NCBI RefSeq assembly: GCF_030295745.1
Contig: NZ_AP027291.1
Coordinates: 3,286,001-3,350,000 of the forward strand
DNA: 64,000 nucleotides
Direction of reading: 5' to 3'
DNA from: Mycolicibacterium sp. TUM20985
Lineage (GTDB): Bacteria; Actinomycetota; Actinomycetes; Mycobacteriales; Mycobacteriaceae
In this document: piece after piece, positions 9,036 to 17,254 of the stretch
Numbering within the stretch: the first letter of the stretch is position 1
How the letters are laid out: every line of letters begins with the position of its first letter
Position numbers and translations under genes: made by a program
The notes under the pieces: generated by a model
The model's database searches: none
Told to the model about the DNA's origin: nothing
What the model saw: only the letters and a program-made list of their open reading frames with translations

Positions 9036-10049
9036 TTAGTATGAGATCGATCCGAGTGTTCTTGCAGCAGTGCGTAGTTCGTCGTGCATTCCGCCGAATG
9101 CGGGCGCCGGCGGCAGGAGCCGCTTGTCCACCTTTGTGACAGCGCTGTAGTTCGTGTCGACGACGTTGGCGATGGGCACCTGCGAGATTTGGCTGAGCAA
9201 CTGGTAGGCGTCGAGACGATCGAGGCCGTACAACTGACCCAGCCAGTCGATCATCTCCACCTGCCCCGCCCGCCAGGCCTCTTCGAGGGGGCGCCCGGAA
9301 CCGATGCACATCAGGTGGGTGTCGGTCTCGATCCTCGGCCAGGCCGGACCACTGCCCTTGATCAGCTCGACGATGGCGGTCACGTGCATCGCGCCCTCCA
9401 CCGCGGTGCCGCAAGATTCGCCCTCACCCTGCCGGTAGTGGCCGTCACCGAGTGAGAACAGCGCGCCGTCGACGTTCACGCGGAGGTAACACGTGGCGCC
9501 GGCTGCCATTTCGGGACTGTCCATGTTCCCACCGAAGTAGTCGGGCACCAGCGACGTGCGCACTTCGCGGCGAGCAGGCGCCACGCCGACCGTGCCCAGC
9601 ATGGGGTTGGCAGGCAAGCGGAGCTGAAAGTCACTGGCCAACGCCGAGAACCCCAGGGTCTCGGTCCCGGCGTCGTAGTCGTAGACGTAGGTGCGCTCGG
9701 GCAACGGGTCCTGCAGCGTCGGGTTGACCGGGATGCTGGTGAGCCCGCCGAAGAACGGGATCAGCGTCGATGCGCCCCAGGTCCGCGCCGGCGTCAGATC
9801 GACCAGATGGACGGCCAAGGTGTCGCCCGGCGCGGCGCCCTCGATCCAGAAGGGGCCGGTCTGGGGATTGAGGTCCTCGGTGTTCAACGCGGTGCTGGCG
9901 ACGTCGTCCCGGCTGGTGATCCGGCCGCCGTAGGCGTCCTCGGTCCACAGCGTCAGGGCCGTACCCGGCTTGATCCGCATCACGGGCGCCGCCCCACCGA
10001 AGGTGTAGGCAAGTTGGTCGACAGTCGGCACGAAGGTCACGTGATCCAT
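9036..10049 (-). CDS. Acetamidase/formamidase family protein
   Basis: This 337-residue protein belongs to the FmdA/AmdA family of zinc-dependent amidases that release ammonia from formamide, acetamide or related amides. Family landmarks are GPFWIEGAAPGDTLAVH near residue 70, a PNPMLGTVGVAPA-like block (residues 147-161), GGNMDSPEMAAGATCYLRV, and SLGDGHYRQGEGESCG. The ATG at 10049 is chosen because the protein then begins at the conserved N-terminus; longer frames run into the palindrome. It heads a three-gene operon. The IS30 element lies 80 bp upstream of the start, so the native promoter may be disturbed or replaced. Confidence 0.88.
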   Translation of the reverse strand: MDHVTFVPTVDQLAYTFGGAAPVMRIKPGTALTLWTEDAYGGRITSRDDVASTALNTEDLNPQTGPFWIEGAAPGDTLAVHLVDLTPARTWGASTLIPFFGGLTSIPVNPTLQDPLPERTYVYDYDAGTETLGFSALASDFQLRLPANPMLGTVGVAPARREVRTSLVPDYFGGNMDSPEMAAGATCYLRVNVDGALFSLGDGHYRQGEGESCGTAVEGAMHVTAIVELIKGSGPAWPRIETDTHLMCIGSGRPLEEAWRAGQVEMIDWLGQLYGLDRLDAYQLLSQISQVPIANVVDTNYSAVTKVDKRLLPPAPAFGGMHDELRTAARTLGSISY

Positions 10050-10085
10050 GACCCCATCCTGCTGCACCCCGCCCACCCCTGCCCC

Positions 10086-10123
10086 GCGAGCAGACGCAAA
10101 AGGCCCTCAATCATCGCGGCGGG
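10086..10123. terminator. Left arm of a palindrome split by the IS30 element
   Basis: This arm contains GCGAGCAGACGC, then a 4-5 nt spacer and GGCCCTCAATC. Both blocks recur in inverted order and orientation at 11755-11781, on the other side of the IS. Joined together the arms would form an imperfect stem of over 30 bp. That would be a plausible transcription terminator downstream of metK before insertion. Confidence 0.6.
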
Positions 10124-10130
10124 TTCACAC

Positions 10131-10145
10131 GGTCGTCGCAACACT
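10131..10145 (+). repeat. IS30 left terminal inverted repeat
   Basis: GGTCGTCGCAACACT. It is a perfect reverse complement of the 15 bp at 11724-11738; identity stops at the next inner base. Confidence 0.93.
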
Positions 10146-10170
10146 CTCGATGTGAGAGGTTGCGGCGATC

Positions 10171-11718
10171 GTGTCGTTTTCGGAGGACTGTGGTGAGTTT
10201 GGGGATCGGCTAGCAAAGCTCGTTGATGCTGGTGTGCCGGTCGTGGATGCGGCGGGCGCGCTGGGGATCTCGCGGCAGCGGTGTTATGCGATTCTGCGTG
10301 CAACGGGCCGGCCGATGGGGCCGCCGCGGAGTCGGCCGACGGTGGATCCGCAGCAGCTGGTGGCGGTGTTCACGGCGACCGCGTCGGTCAATGCAGCGGC
10401 GAAGTCGTGCGGTGTCTCGCATTCCCTGGCCAGGCGCCTGCTGGTGGCCGAGGGCCTGGTAGGCGATGTGCGTCAGCCGGTGGGCAAGCCCGATGCCAAG
10501 AGCCGGTTCTTCGAGCTGCTGTCGACGGGCTGGTCAGCCAGTAGGGCTGCGCGCGAGGTCGGGGTCAACGAGCGCACGGCCCGCGATTGGCGCGATGGGA
10601 TCCGCCGAGTGGGCAAGACACGTGTTCATCCCGATGGCACGGTCACCGATTACGCGACCGGCACGCGGTACACACGGCCGGTGAATAGCACCATGTCCCG
10701 CAGGATGGGCGAGGCCCACGCACCTGAAGTCGACGACCGGTACCTGTCGTTGCAGGACCGTCTCGCGATCGCCGACGGTCTCCAGGCCGCCCTGACGCTG
10801 ACGGTGATCGCTGCCGGGATCGGCAAGCACACTTCGACGGTGTCGCGTGAAGTTCGTGGACGCAGCATCGGCGGGTTGTATCTGCCGTATCGAGCGCATA
10901 ACGCCGCCGCGGTCGACCGGGCCCGACCCAAGCAGTCCAAACTGGTCACCAACCAGAAGCTGCGCCAGGCGGTGGACGATGGGCTCTCGCTGCGCCACTC
11001 GCCCGAGCAGATCTCCCACCGCCTCGTCAAGGACTTCCCGGACGACGAAAGCATGCGGGTGAGCCACGAAACGATCTACCAAGCGTTGTACTTCCAAGCC
11101 CGCGGTGGTCTGAAACGTGAAGTGGCTCAGGCACTTCGATCAGGCCGCACACGTCGCAAACCGCACCGCGCACCGGGTGCGCGTACCCACCGGTTCACCG
11201 ACCCGATGATCATGATCTCCGAGCGGCCGGCCGAGGTCGCCGACCGCGCCGTGCCGGGGCATTGGGAGGGAGATCTCATCGTCGGTGAACTGAACAAGAC
11301 CGCGATCGCCACCCTCGTCGAGCGAGCGACTCGCTACACGCTGCTGGTGCACCTGCCCGACGGCCACGATGCCGAAGCCGTCCGCGACGGCCTGATCGCC
11401 ACCATCTCGACGCTGCCAGCACATCTTCGAGGATCGCTGACCTGGGACCAGGGCGCAGAGATGGCTCGGCACAAGCAGTTCTCGATGGCCACCGACATGG
11501 CGGTCTACTTCTGTGATCCGGCCAGTCCCTGGCAGCGCGGTACCAACGAGAACACCAACGGCCTGCTGCGTCAGTACTTCCCCAAGGGCACCGACTTGAG
11601 CGTGTTCGGGCCCGAGGACCTCGAACACGTCAGCCAGCAACTCAACGGCCGCCCACGCAAAACGCTCGGCTGGGATACTCCAGCCGAGCGTCTGCGTGAT
11701 CTACTAATGACCACTTAA
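10171..11718 (+). CDS. IS30-family transposase
   Basis: This 515-residue transposase has a C-terminal DDE catalytic core: Asp368 in HWEGDLIVG, Asp426 in TWDQGAEM and Glu460 in NENTNGLLRQYFPKG. The D-57-D-33-E spacing is typical of the IS30 family. The N-terminal third is longer than in prototype IS30 and contains two helix-turn-helix-like stretches: residues about 18-45 (VDAAGALGISRQRCYAILR) and about 120-145 (SASRAAREVGVNERTARDW). A third HTH, at about 210-230, is the usual IS30 one. The start is the GTG at 10171, 25 bp inside the left repeat, with GAGAGG upstream. The TAA at 11716 lies 5 bp before the right repeat. The gene is intact. Confidence 0.93.
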   Translation: MSFSEDCGEFGDRLAKLVDAGVPVVDAAGALGISRQRCYAILRATGRPMGPPRSRPTVDPQQLVAVFTATASVNAAAKSCGVSHSLARRLLVAEGLVGDVRQPVGKPDAKSRFFELLSTGWSASRAAREVGVNERTARDWRDGIRRVGKTRVHPDGTVTDYATGTRYTRPVNSTMSRRMGEAHAPEVDDRYLSLQDRLAIADGLQAALTLTVIAAGIGKHTSTVSREVRGRSIGGLYLPYRAHNAAAVDRARPKQSKLVTNQKLRQAVDDGLSLRHSPEQISHRLVKDFPDDESMRVSHETIYQALYFQARGGLKREVAQALRSGRTRRKPHRAPGARTHRFTDPMIMISERPAEVADRAVPGHWEGDLIVGELNKTAIATLVERATRYTLLVHLPDGHDAEAVRDGLIATISTLPAHLRGSLTWDQGAEMARHKQFSMATDMAVYFCDPASPWQRGTNENTNGLLRQYFPKGTDLSVFGPEDLEHVSQQLNGRPRKTLGWDTPAERLRDLLMTT

Positions 11719-11723
11719 CCAGC

Positions 11724-11738
11724 AGTGTTGCGACGACC
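11724..11738 (-). repeat. IS30 right terminal inverted repeat
   Basis: AGTGTTGCGACGACC. It is a perfect inverted copy of 10131-10145 and begins 5 bp after the transposase stop codon. Confidence 0.93.
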
Positions 11739-11747
11739 CCTAGAAAA

Positions 11748-11781
11748 CGCCCGCGATTGAGGGCCCTTCGCGTCTGCTCGC
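11748..11781. terminator. Right arm of the split palindrome, 3' of metK
   Basis: This arm contains GATTGAGGGCC and GCGTCTGCTCGC, the reverse complements of the left-arm blocks at 10086-10111. It begins 26 bp after the metK stop on the metK-coding strand. With the IS inserted the original hairpin can no longer form in cis, so metK may need another terminator or may read antisense into the IS. Confidence 0.6.
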
Positions 11782-11806
11782 GGACTGCTCGCGGGGTTAC
11801 ACGGGG

Positions 11807-13015
11807 CTAGACGGACGCCTTGAGCTCGTCCACCTTGTCGGTCCGCTCCCACGGCAGGTCGACGTCGGTGCGCCCGAAGTGCCCGTAGGCGGCGGTGGGC
11901 GCGTAGATCGGCCGCAACAGGTCCAGATCGCGGACGATGGCCCCGGGACGCAGGTCGAACACCGAGGTGATGGCCTTCTCGATGCGGGCGGGGTCGACGG
12001 TCTCGGAACCGAACGTCTCGACGAACAGCCCCACGGGGGCGGCCTTGCCGATGGCATAGGCGACCTGGACCTCGACGCGCTCGGCCAGCCCCGCCGCGAC
12101 GACGTTCTTGGCCACCCAGCGCATCGCGTACGCGGCGGAACGGTCCACCTTCGACGGATCCTTGCCGGAGAACGCGCCGCCGCCGTGGCGGGCCCAGCCG
12201 CCGTAGGTGTCGACGATGATCTTGCGGCCGGTCAGACCGGCGTCACCCATCGGGCCGCCGAGCACGAACTTGCCGGTCGGGTTGACCAGCAGGCGGTAGT
12301 CGGAGGTGTCCATGGACGGGTGGTCGAGGTCCGCCAAGACGGTGTTGACGACCTTCTCGCGAATGTCGGGCGTCAAGCCGGCTTCGAGATCGATGCCGTC
12401 GGCGTGCTGCGTGGACAGCACGACGGTGTCCAGGCGGACCGGGGTGTTGCCGTCGTACTGCACGGTCACCTGCGTCTTGCCGTCGGGCCGCAGGTAGTCC
12501 AGCACGCCGCTCTTGCGAACCTCGGTCAACCGGCGAGCGAGACGGTGCGCGATCGCGATCGGCAGCGGCATCAGCTCGGGGGTGTCCTTGATGGCGTACC
12601 CGAACATCAGGCCCTGGTCGCCGGCGCCCTGCGCGTCCAGCGGATCGCCCGCGCCCTCGACCCGGGCCTCGTGCGCGGTGTCGACGCCCATCGCGATGTC
12701 GGGCGACTGCGCGCCGATGCCGATGTTCACGCCACAGGTCTCGCCGTCGAAGCCCTTCTCCGACGAGTCGTAGCCGATCTCGAGGATGCGCGCGCGCACG
12801 GTCTTCGGGATGTCGGCGAACGCCTCCTTGGCCGTCGTCGTGACTTCACCGACGACGTGCACCTGTCCGGTGGTCACCAACGTCTCCACCGCGACGCGGG
12901 ACTTCGGATCCTGCGCCAGCAGTGCGTCGAGCACCGAGTCGCTGATCGCGTCGCAGATCTTGTCGGGGTGCCCCTCTGTCACCGACTCACTGGTAAACAG
13001 CCGACCTTTGCTCAC
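11807..13015 (-). CDS. metK: S-adenosylmethionine synthase
   Basis: This 402-residue enzyme makes S-adenosylmethionine from methionine and ATP in the cytoplasm. Diagnostic segments are [20 protein letters not shown] at the N-terminus (ATP and Mg), [12 protein letters not shown] near the middle, and [18 protein letters not shown] (the P-loop-like GGGAFSGKD motif). Length matches mycobacterial MetK. The GTG at 13015 is preferred over an ATG 18 bp upstream because AAAGGGATGA is well placed before it. It is the last gene of the mihF-gmk-rpoZ-coaBC-metK block. I saw no SAM riboswitch in the 115 bp before it. Confidence 0.97.
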   Translation of the reverse strand: MSKGRLFTSESVTEGHPDKICDAISDSVLDALLAQDPKSRVAVETLVTTGQVHVVGEVTTTAKEAFADIPKTVRARILEIGYDSSEKGFDGETCGVNIGIGAQSPDIAMGVDTAHEARVEGAGDPLDAQGAGDQGLMFGYAIKDTPELMPLPIAIAHRLARRLTEVRKSGVLDYLRPDGKTQVTVQYDGNTPVRLDTVVLSTQHADGIDLEAGLTPDIREKVVNTVLADLDHPSMDTSDYRLLVNPTGKFVLGGPMGDAGLTGRKIIVDTYGGWARHGGGAFSGKDPSKVDRSAAYAMRWVAKNVVAAGLAERVEVQVAYAIGKAAPVGLFVETFGSETVDPARIEKAITSVFDLRPGAIVRDLDLLRPIYAPTAAYGHFGRTDVDLPWERTDKVDELKASV

Positions 13016-13130
13016 GGTGTCATCCCTTTCCAAAGCTTAGTTATGCGAATCATCTTGGTGCCCTGCTGCAGCCAAGCCTGCGCCGTACTCCGGCGCAACA
13101 CTTACGCGCAGCGTGTCGCCGTCGAACCCG

Positions 13131-14387
13131 TCACTCGGCACGGTTCCCGAGGAACGCCACGATCGCGTCCACGATACGGCTCGACATCAGTGTCTTCGAA
13201 CCGTGCTCCAGGGCGACTTCGTTGCCGTCGGCCGCCAACAGCCAGCCGTCGTTGTTGTCCACCTCGAAGGCGCGGCCCTCCCCGACCGCGTTGACGACCA
13301 GGAGGTCGCATCCCTTGCGCTCCAGCTTCGCCCGCGCGTGGAACAGTACGTCGCCGTTGGCGTCACCCGTCTCGGCGGCGAATCCGACGACGGCGCGCAT
13401 GTTGGGCAGTTGGCCGTCGGCGCGCGCCCGCACGCATTTCGCCAGCACGTCGTCGGTCCGGGTCAGCTCGATGACGGGCGCGGCCTCGGCACCCGGCGCG
13501 TGCGACTTCTTGATCTTGCTGGTCGCGACGTGAGTGGGCCGGAAGTCAGCCACTGCGGCGGCCATCACGAGCACGTGCGCGTCGGGCGCGTGCTTGGACA
13601 CCGCGTCCTGGAGTTGGCTGGCCGAACCGATGTGGACGACGTGCACGCCGGCGGGGTCGTCGAGTCCCGCGGTGTTGCCGGCGATCAACGTGACGTCGGC
13701 GCCGCGCTGGGCGGCGACGCGCGCCATGGCATACCCCTGCTTGCCCGAACTGCGGTTGCCGATGAAGCGCACGGGGTCGAGCGGCTCACGCGTACCACCC
13801 GCGGTCACCAGCACCTTGACGCCCGCGAGATCGAAGGGCAGCGCGTCGGGTCGGTCCAGCAGGAGCTGCGCCAGCGTGGAGATCTCGTCCGGTTCCGGCA
13901 GTCGGCCGGCACCGCTGTCGGATCCGGTGAGCCGGCCCGATGCGGGTTCGAGCACGATGTTCCCGCGCTGCCGCAGGATCTCGACGTTGTGGACGGTGGC
14001 GGCGTGCAACCACATCTCGGTGTGCATCGCCGGCGCGAACATGACGGGACACCGTGCGGTCAGCAGGGTCGCGGTCAACAGGTCGTCGGCGCGGCCGGCG
14101 ACGGCACGGGCCAGCAGGTCGGCCGTCGCCGGAGCGACGACGACCAGATCGGCCTCCTGGCCGATGCGGACGTGCGGAACCTCGTCGACGTCGGAGAACA
14201 CCCCGGTGCGAACCGGCTGCCCCGACAATGCCTCGAACGTGGCGGCGCCGACGAAGCGAAGCGCCGACTCGGTGGGGACGACGCGGACGGAATGGCCGGC
14301 CTCGGCGAGCCGGCGGACCACCGTGCACGCCTTGTAGGCGGCAATGCCGCCCGCGACGCCTACGACGATCCGTTTCCGCTCGCTCAT
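13131..14387 (-). CDS. coaBC: Bifunctional phosphopantothenoylcysteine decarboxylase/synthetase
   Basis: This 418-residue bifunctional enzyme catalyses two steps of CoA synthesis: CTP-dependent ligation of cysteine to 4'-phosphopantothenate (CoaB), then FMN-dependent decarboxylation (CoaC). The N-terminal flavodoxin-like CoaC domain has VGVAGGIAAYKAC and APAMHTEMW (the PxMNxxMW-type motif with His in place of Asn, as in mycobacteria). The C-terminal CoaB domain begins near residue 185 (KVLVTAGGTREPLDPVRFIG) and holds GNRSSGKQG, AAAVADFRP and KIKK. The ATG at 14387 is chosen; a GTG two codons upstream is equally possible. It lies between rpoZ (41 bp) and metK. In older mycobacterial literature it is called dfp. 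Confidence 0.95.
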   Translation of the reverse strand: MSERKRIVVGVAGGIAAYKACTVVRRLAEAGHSVRVVPTESALRFVGAATFEALSGQPVRTGVFSDVDEVPHVRIGQEADLVVVAPATADLLARAVAGRADDLLTATLLTARCPVMFAPAMHTEMWLHAATVHNVEILRQRGNIVLEPASGRLTGSDSGAGRLPEPDEISTLAQLLLDRPDALPFDLAGVKVLVTAGGTREPLDPVRFIGNRSSGKQGYAMARVAAQRGADVTLIAGNTAGLDDPAGVHVVHIGSASQLQDAVSKHAPDAHVLVMAAAVADFRPTHVATSKIKKSHAPGAEAAPVIELTRTDDVLAKCVRARADGQLPNMRAVVGFAAETGDANGDVLFHARAKLERKGCDLLVVNAVGEGRAFEVDNNDGWLLAADGNEVALEHGSKTLMSSRIVDAIVAFLGNRAE

Positions 14388-14428
14388 GTCCACTCTTCGC
14401 GCGGGAGGCTCATGGCCGGGCGGAGGGC

Positions 14429-14725
14429 TTAGCCCTCGCCCTCGGTGTGCTCGAGCAGGTCGCCGTGGATCTCGCGCATCGCGATCGACAGCGGCTTCTC
14501 CTGGAGGCCCGGCTCGACGAGGGGACCGACGTATTCGAGGATGCCGTCGCCCAGCTGGTTGTAGTAATCGTTGATCTGGCGCGCGCGCTTGGCGGCGTAG
14601 ATCACCAGTGCGTACTTGCTCGACGCGCGGGACAGCAACTCGTCGATCGGCGGGTTGGTGATGCCCAGCGGGGTGTCGTAGGCGTTGGCGGCGTCGGAGT
14701 CGGTGCTCTCGACAGGGGTTGTCAC
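14429..14725 (-). CDS. rpoZ: RNA polymerase omega subunit
   Basis: This 98-residue protein matches mycobacterial omega, which aids folding and assembly of the beta' subunit. The core is [20 protein letters not shown] followed by [12 protein letters not shown], which is the family signature, and the C-terminal half ([11 protein letters not shown]) is also conserved. The GTG start at 14725 has a clear upstream CAGGAGACAA. It lies 52 bp downstream of gmk and is followed by coaBC, the usual actinobacterial gene order. Confidence 0.96.
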   Translation of the reverse strand: MTTPVESTDSDAANAYDTPLGITNPPIDELLSRASSKYALVIYAAKRARQINDYYNQLGDGILEYVGPLVEPGLQEKPLSIAMREIHGDLLEHTEGEG

Positions 14726-14777
14726 GAAGTTGTCTCCTGGCGTTTTCGCTTGAGGGCTAGCTAACTGCTCAATGTGG

Positions 14778-15377
14778 TTACGCCGGATCCGGCGTCTTGC
14801 CCGTCAGCAAGGATACCAATTCTGAGCAGGCAAATTCCAATTGCCCGTTGACGACGACCACGTCGAAGTCATTCTGGGCAGCGAGTTCGTCGCGTGCGGT
14901 GGCGAGTCGGCGCTCCCTCACCTCGGGACTCTCGGTCCCGCGGCCCACCAATCGGGACTCCAGCGCCTCCCAACTCGGCGGGGCCAGGAACACCGTGGTC
15001 GCCTCTGGAAGGGCCGCCTTCACCGACCGTGCCCCGGCCAAGTCCACCTCGATGAGCACGGGGAATCCGGCTCGCGCGGCGGTCTTGACGGGCTCGGCAG
15101 GGGTCCCCGAGCGATGCAGACCACGGTGGATCTCGGCCCATTCGAGAAGGGCGCCGTCATCGATGAGCTGCTGAAAGTGCTCCGGGGTGACGAACGTGTA
15201 GTCGACACCGTCGACCTCACCGGGTCGGGGCGTCCTGGTGGTCGCCGAGACGCTGAAGTACAGGTCCGGAACGCGTTCACGCAGGCAACGCACCACGGTC
15301 GACTTGCCGACCGCGGAGGGACCGGACAGCACGACGATTCGATTCATCGCCACCGCCGCCCGGTCCCTCGCCGGCAC
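14778..15377 (-). CDS. gmk: Guanylate kinase
   Basis: This 199-residue kinase phosphorylates GMP to GDP using ATP. The P-loop is GPSAVGKST at about residues 19-27. The GMP-binding region includes [20 protein letters not shown], followed by [13 protein letters not shown], and the lid region has [12 protein letters not shown]. The GTG at 15377 overlaps the mihF stop by one base (TAGTG). The ATG ten codons later (MNRIVVL) is an alternative, but the mycobacterial protein usually has an N-terminal extension. Gene order mihF-gmk-rpoZ is conserved in the genus. Confidence 0.95.
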   Translation of the reverse strand: MPARDRAAVAMNRIVVLSGPSAVGKSTVVRCLRERVPDLYFSVSATTRTPRPGEVDGVDYTFVTPEHFQQLIDDGALLEWAEIHRGLHRSGTPAEPVKTAARAGFPVLIEVDLAGARSVKAALPEATTVFLAPPSWEALESRLVGRGTESPEVRERRLATARDELAAQNDFDVVVVNGQLEFACSELVSLLTGKTPDPA

Positions 15378-15700
15378 TAATCTGCCGTGAAGTCGAACTT
15401 TTCCAGCAGGGCCTTGCGCTGACGATCGCCGAGGCCGCGCAGGCGGCGGGTCGGTGCGATCTCGAGTTCGGTCATGATCTCCTGCGCCTTGACCTTGCCA
15501 ACCTTCGGCAACGCTTCCAGCAACGCGGAAACCTTCATCTTGCCCAAGACCTCATCGCTTTCAGCGTCCTTGAGGACCTGCTTGAGGTTGGTGCCGCCAC
15601 GCTTGAGTCGATCCTTCAACTCAGCTCGCGCTCGACGTGCGGCAGCAGCCTTCTCCAACGCTGCCGCGCGCTGCTCGTCGGTCAACTGGGGAAGGGCCAC
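15377..15700 (-). CDS. mihF: Mycobacterial integration host factor mIHF
   Basis: This 107-residue nucleoid protein is highly conserved in mycobacteria, where it was first described as the host factor for L5 phage integration and is essential. It has a basic N-terminal helix ([20 protein letters not shown]) and a helix-two-turn-helix DNA-binding region ([20 protein letters not shown]). The C-terminal block contains ERAPTRR-type residues, here [20 protein letters not shown]. The GTG start at 15700 has ACGGAGGAA just upstream. The 516-bp gene-free stretch upstream probably holds its promoter. Confidence 0.97.
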   Translation of the reverse strand: MALPQLTDEQRAAALEKAAAARRARAELKDRLKRGGTNLKQVLKDAESDEVLGKMKVSALLEALPKVGKVKAQEIMTELEIAPTRRLRGLGDRQRKALLEKFDFTAD

Positions 15701-16217
15701 GGGTTCCTCCGTCTCTCGCCATCTTCGTACTGGCCATCATTTACTTGTGTCTTGACTGGTAGGAGAACCAGCCAGCGACGACGACCGTACCCACGGGCGC
15801 TGACGAAAGCTAACCCCACCCCCCGGATTGTCGGGCCAAAAGCGCAGCGTGTAGGGCACTCGGTGCAAAACGGCCAAGCCGTCGACACGCCCATCGCAGA
15901 TGGCGGTCGCCGTCGCGTTGTGCCTGTACAGCAGTGGTTTTGGGCGCCGGCGGCCGATCGGTGAGCCCGTCGGGGCGGTGACCGCCGGACCGAGGTGCCG
16001 CCGCGCAGCACCCAATTGATGAGAATTTCCCTGGTCATGATGTTTCGGGCGTGTCGGGTGCCTCCCGTGCCACGATCGCCAGATCCCGTCCGTCACTCCA
16101 GTGGCATCCGTCACGTATGCCACTCATACGGGAGAAAAAGCTGGCGCACAGCTCGCCTCCATAGCGTGCGACGGACGAGGCCTTTCCTCGCCGTTCACGC
16201 ATCGAAGGGAAGCTGTC
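15701..16217. other. Gene-free intergenic region between mihF and a divergent secreted-protein gene
   Basis: This 517-bp stretch has no convincing coding region. One minus-strand frame (15737-16123) is open but has an unlikely composition and no recognisable motif. It should contain the divergent promoters for mihF and the gene at 16218. Near the plus-strand gene it holds an 8-bp perfect hairpin (16100-16124) and a smaller one, CGAGG-CCTTT-CCTCG, around 16176-16190. That is a structured leader of about 100 nt if transcription starts before 16100. Confidence 0.6.
16100..16124 (+). promoter_or_regulatory. Hairpin in the leader of the 16218 gene
   Basis: AGTGGCAT and ATGCCACT form a perfect 8-bp stem with a 9-nt loop, about 95 bp before the start codon at 16218. 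It could be a protein operator or an RNA stem; no known riboswitch family is recognised. Confidence 0.4.
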
Positions 16218-16610
16218 ATGCACCTGAGACGAGTCACCGGAGCGTCCGCGGTCGCCCTCGGCGTGGGCCTGTGTGCCCTCACCGCCGGCGCGGGATCAGC
16301 GGCTGCACAACCTGGCGGTCCCGCGCCGTGCGGCCCTCAGGGCGCCACCTGTCAGGGACCAGGTGGTGGGCCGGGTGGCCCGCCTCGGCAGCAAGGCGAC
16401 CGGGGCTGGCAAGGCGACCGGGGCGGACCTGGTGATCGAGGCGGACCCCAGTGGGGACCGCCACCGCCCGATCAGGCCTGGCGCGGTATCGATCAGGGCC
16501 GTTACGACCACCAGCCCTTCAACTACAACGACAACTGGGTCCAGCCCCTCTTCAACCCCGACTTCAACAACTGGGGCTTCTGGTTCCTCGGCATCTGGAT
16601 CCCGCTGTGA
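16218..16610 (+). CDS. Small secreted protein, Gly/Pro-rich with WGFWFLGIWIPL C-terminus
   Basis: This 130-residue protein has a classical Sec signal peptide (MHLRRVTGASAVALGVGLCA...), predicted cleavage after SAAA-Q near residue 30. A Gly/Pro/Gln/Asp-rich low-complexity middle follows, then a compact C-terminal region with RGIDQGRYDHQPFNYN and the ending WGFWFLGIWIPL. Two cysteines (CGPQGATC) may form a disulfide. The ATG at 16218 has GAAGGGAAG upstream. I do not recognise a function. The next gene encodes a paralogue with the same C-terminal pattern. The pair occupies the place between mihF and pyrF where M. tuberculosis has PE15 and PPE20. Confidence 0.85.
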   Translation: MHLRRVTGASAVALGVGLCALTAGAGSAAAQPGGPAPCGPQGATCQGPGGGPGGPPRQQGDRGWQGDRGGPGDRGGPQWGPPPPDQAWRGIDQGRYDHQPFNYNDNWVQPLFNPDFNNWGFWFLGIWIPL

Positions 16611-16632
16611 GCTGATCCATTCCCCAAGCCCA

Positions 16633-16662
16633 AAGCGGTCGGTGGTGACCCACCGGCCGCTT
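16633..16662 (+). terminator. Terminator-like hairpin after the first secreted-protein gene
   Basis: AAGCGG-T-CGGTGG pairs with CCACCG-G-CCGCTT around a TGAC loop. This is a 12-bp stem with one internal mismatch, starting 23 bp after the stop codon at 16610. There is no long T run, as is common in mycobacteria. Confidence 0.7.
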
Positions 16663-16839
16663 CCGCGTTGACGAACGATTCACCTGCCCCGTAACCGTCT
16701 GTGAGCGAACCGGTTCCGTTTCGTTGCCGAACGCACAGCCAGCGCCCACTTCGGTCACATGGCCAACCCATCTGCCCCGCTTAGTGTTTCGTTTGTGAGG
16801 CGAACTCGCGCCTCACACACGATGAGTGGAGAGACACTG

Positions 16840-17193
16840 ATGACCTTCAAGCGAGCCGCCTATGCGTCGACGCTGGCCGCAGGAGTCGGACTTGCCGGGT
16901 TGTTCGGCGTCGGCCTCGGCACGGCAGCAGCAGATCCAGGACAACAGTGCAACGCGCCGAACCAACCGCAGTGCGGACAGAATCAGCATCCGAACGGCAA
17001 CGGCAACGGCAACGGGCCACGCAACAACAACGGACCGGGCAACGCACCCGTCAACTGGCAGGGCCGCGGCGTCGACCAGGGTCGTCAGGACCACCAGCCG
17101 TTCAACTGGAACGGCCAGCAGGTCACGCCGATGGCCGCCGGAAACGGTGCGGGCTGGGGCTTCTGGTTCCTGGGCATGTGGATCCCGCTGTAA
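16840..17193 (+). CDS. Small secreted protein, Asn/Gly-rich with WGFWFLGMWIPL C-terminus
   Basis: This 117-residue paralogue of the protein at 16218 has an N-terminal signal peptide (MTFKRAAYASTLAAGVGLAG...) with probable cleavage after TAAA-D. It continues with two cysteines (CNAPNQPQC), an Asn/Gly/Pro-rich middle (GNGNGNGPRNNNG), and the shared C-terminal region RGVDQGRQDHQPFNWN...WGFWFLGMWIPL. The ATG at 16840 has GGAGAGACACTG before it; an upstream in-frame ATG at 16822 would overlap that site. It has its own intergenic region behind a terminator, so it is probably transcribed separately from its neighbour. Function unknown; exported or surface role inferred only from the signal peptide. 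Confidence 0.83.
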   Translation: MTFKRAAYASTLAAGVGLAGLFGVGLGTAAADPGQQCNAPNQPQCGQNQHPNGNGNGNGPRNNNGPGNAPVNWQGRGVDQGRQDHQPFNWNGQQVTPMAAGNGAGWGFWFLGMWIPL

Positions 17194-17213
17194 GCCGACA
17201 CCGGACGACGCGG

Positions 17214-17242
17214 CGGCGGGTCACCGGCACGGTGGCCCGCCG
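17214..17242. terminator. Bidirectional terminator between convergent genes
   Basis: CGGCGGG-T-CACCG, loop GCA, CGGTG-G-CCCGCCG: a 12-bp stem with one mismatch, 21 bp after the stop at 17193 and 13 bp before the pyrF stop. Symmetric, so it can serve both strands. Confidence 0.75.
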
Positions 17243-17254
17243 TGTGCGGTCGCG

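Larger units (their letters stand above)
10131..11738. mobile_element. IS30-family insertion sequence, complete
   Basis: This 1,608-bp element is bounded by perfect 15-bp inverted repeats (GGTCGTCGCAACACT at 10131-10145 and its complement at 11724-11738). It contains one full-length DDE transposase gene on the plus strand with no frameshift, so it may be active. I see no clear target duplication: left flank ends ...TTCACAC, right flank begins CCTAG.... The two flanks are inverted copies of each other, meaning the element landed inside a palindromic intergenic sequence between metK and the acetamidase gene. IS30 relatives are known to prefer symmetric targets. Confidence 0.93.

Noticed and set aside
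10121..11745. Target-site duplication of the IS30 element
   Set aside because: The bases next to the two terminal repeats (CACAC and CCTAG) do not match; no duplication can be claimed.
13016..13130. SAM riboswitch before metK
   Set aside because: The 115-bp gap shows no SAM-I to SAM-IV type core or terminator that I can recognise.
11879..13294. Long plus-strand open frame (471 codons) opposite metK and coaBC
   Set aside because: It lies antisense to two certain genes and has the Arg/Gly/Asp-rich composition of GC-rich shadow frames, with no domain or ribosome site.
15737..16123. 128-codon minus-strand open frame upstream of mihF
   Set aside because: Unusual composition, no recognisable ribosome site or motif, and it occupies the probable mihF promoter region.
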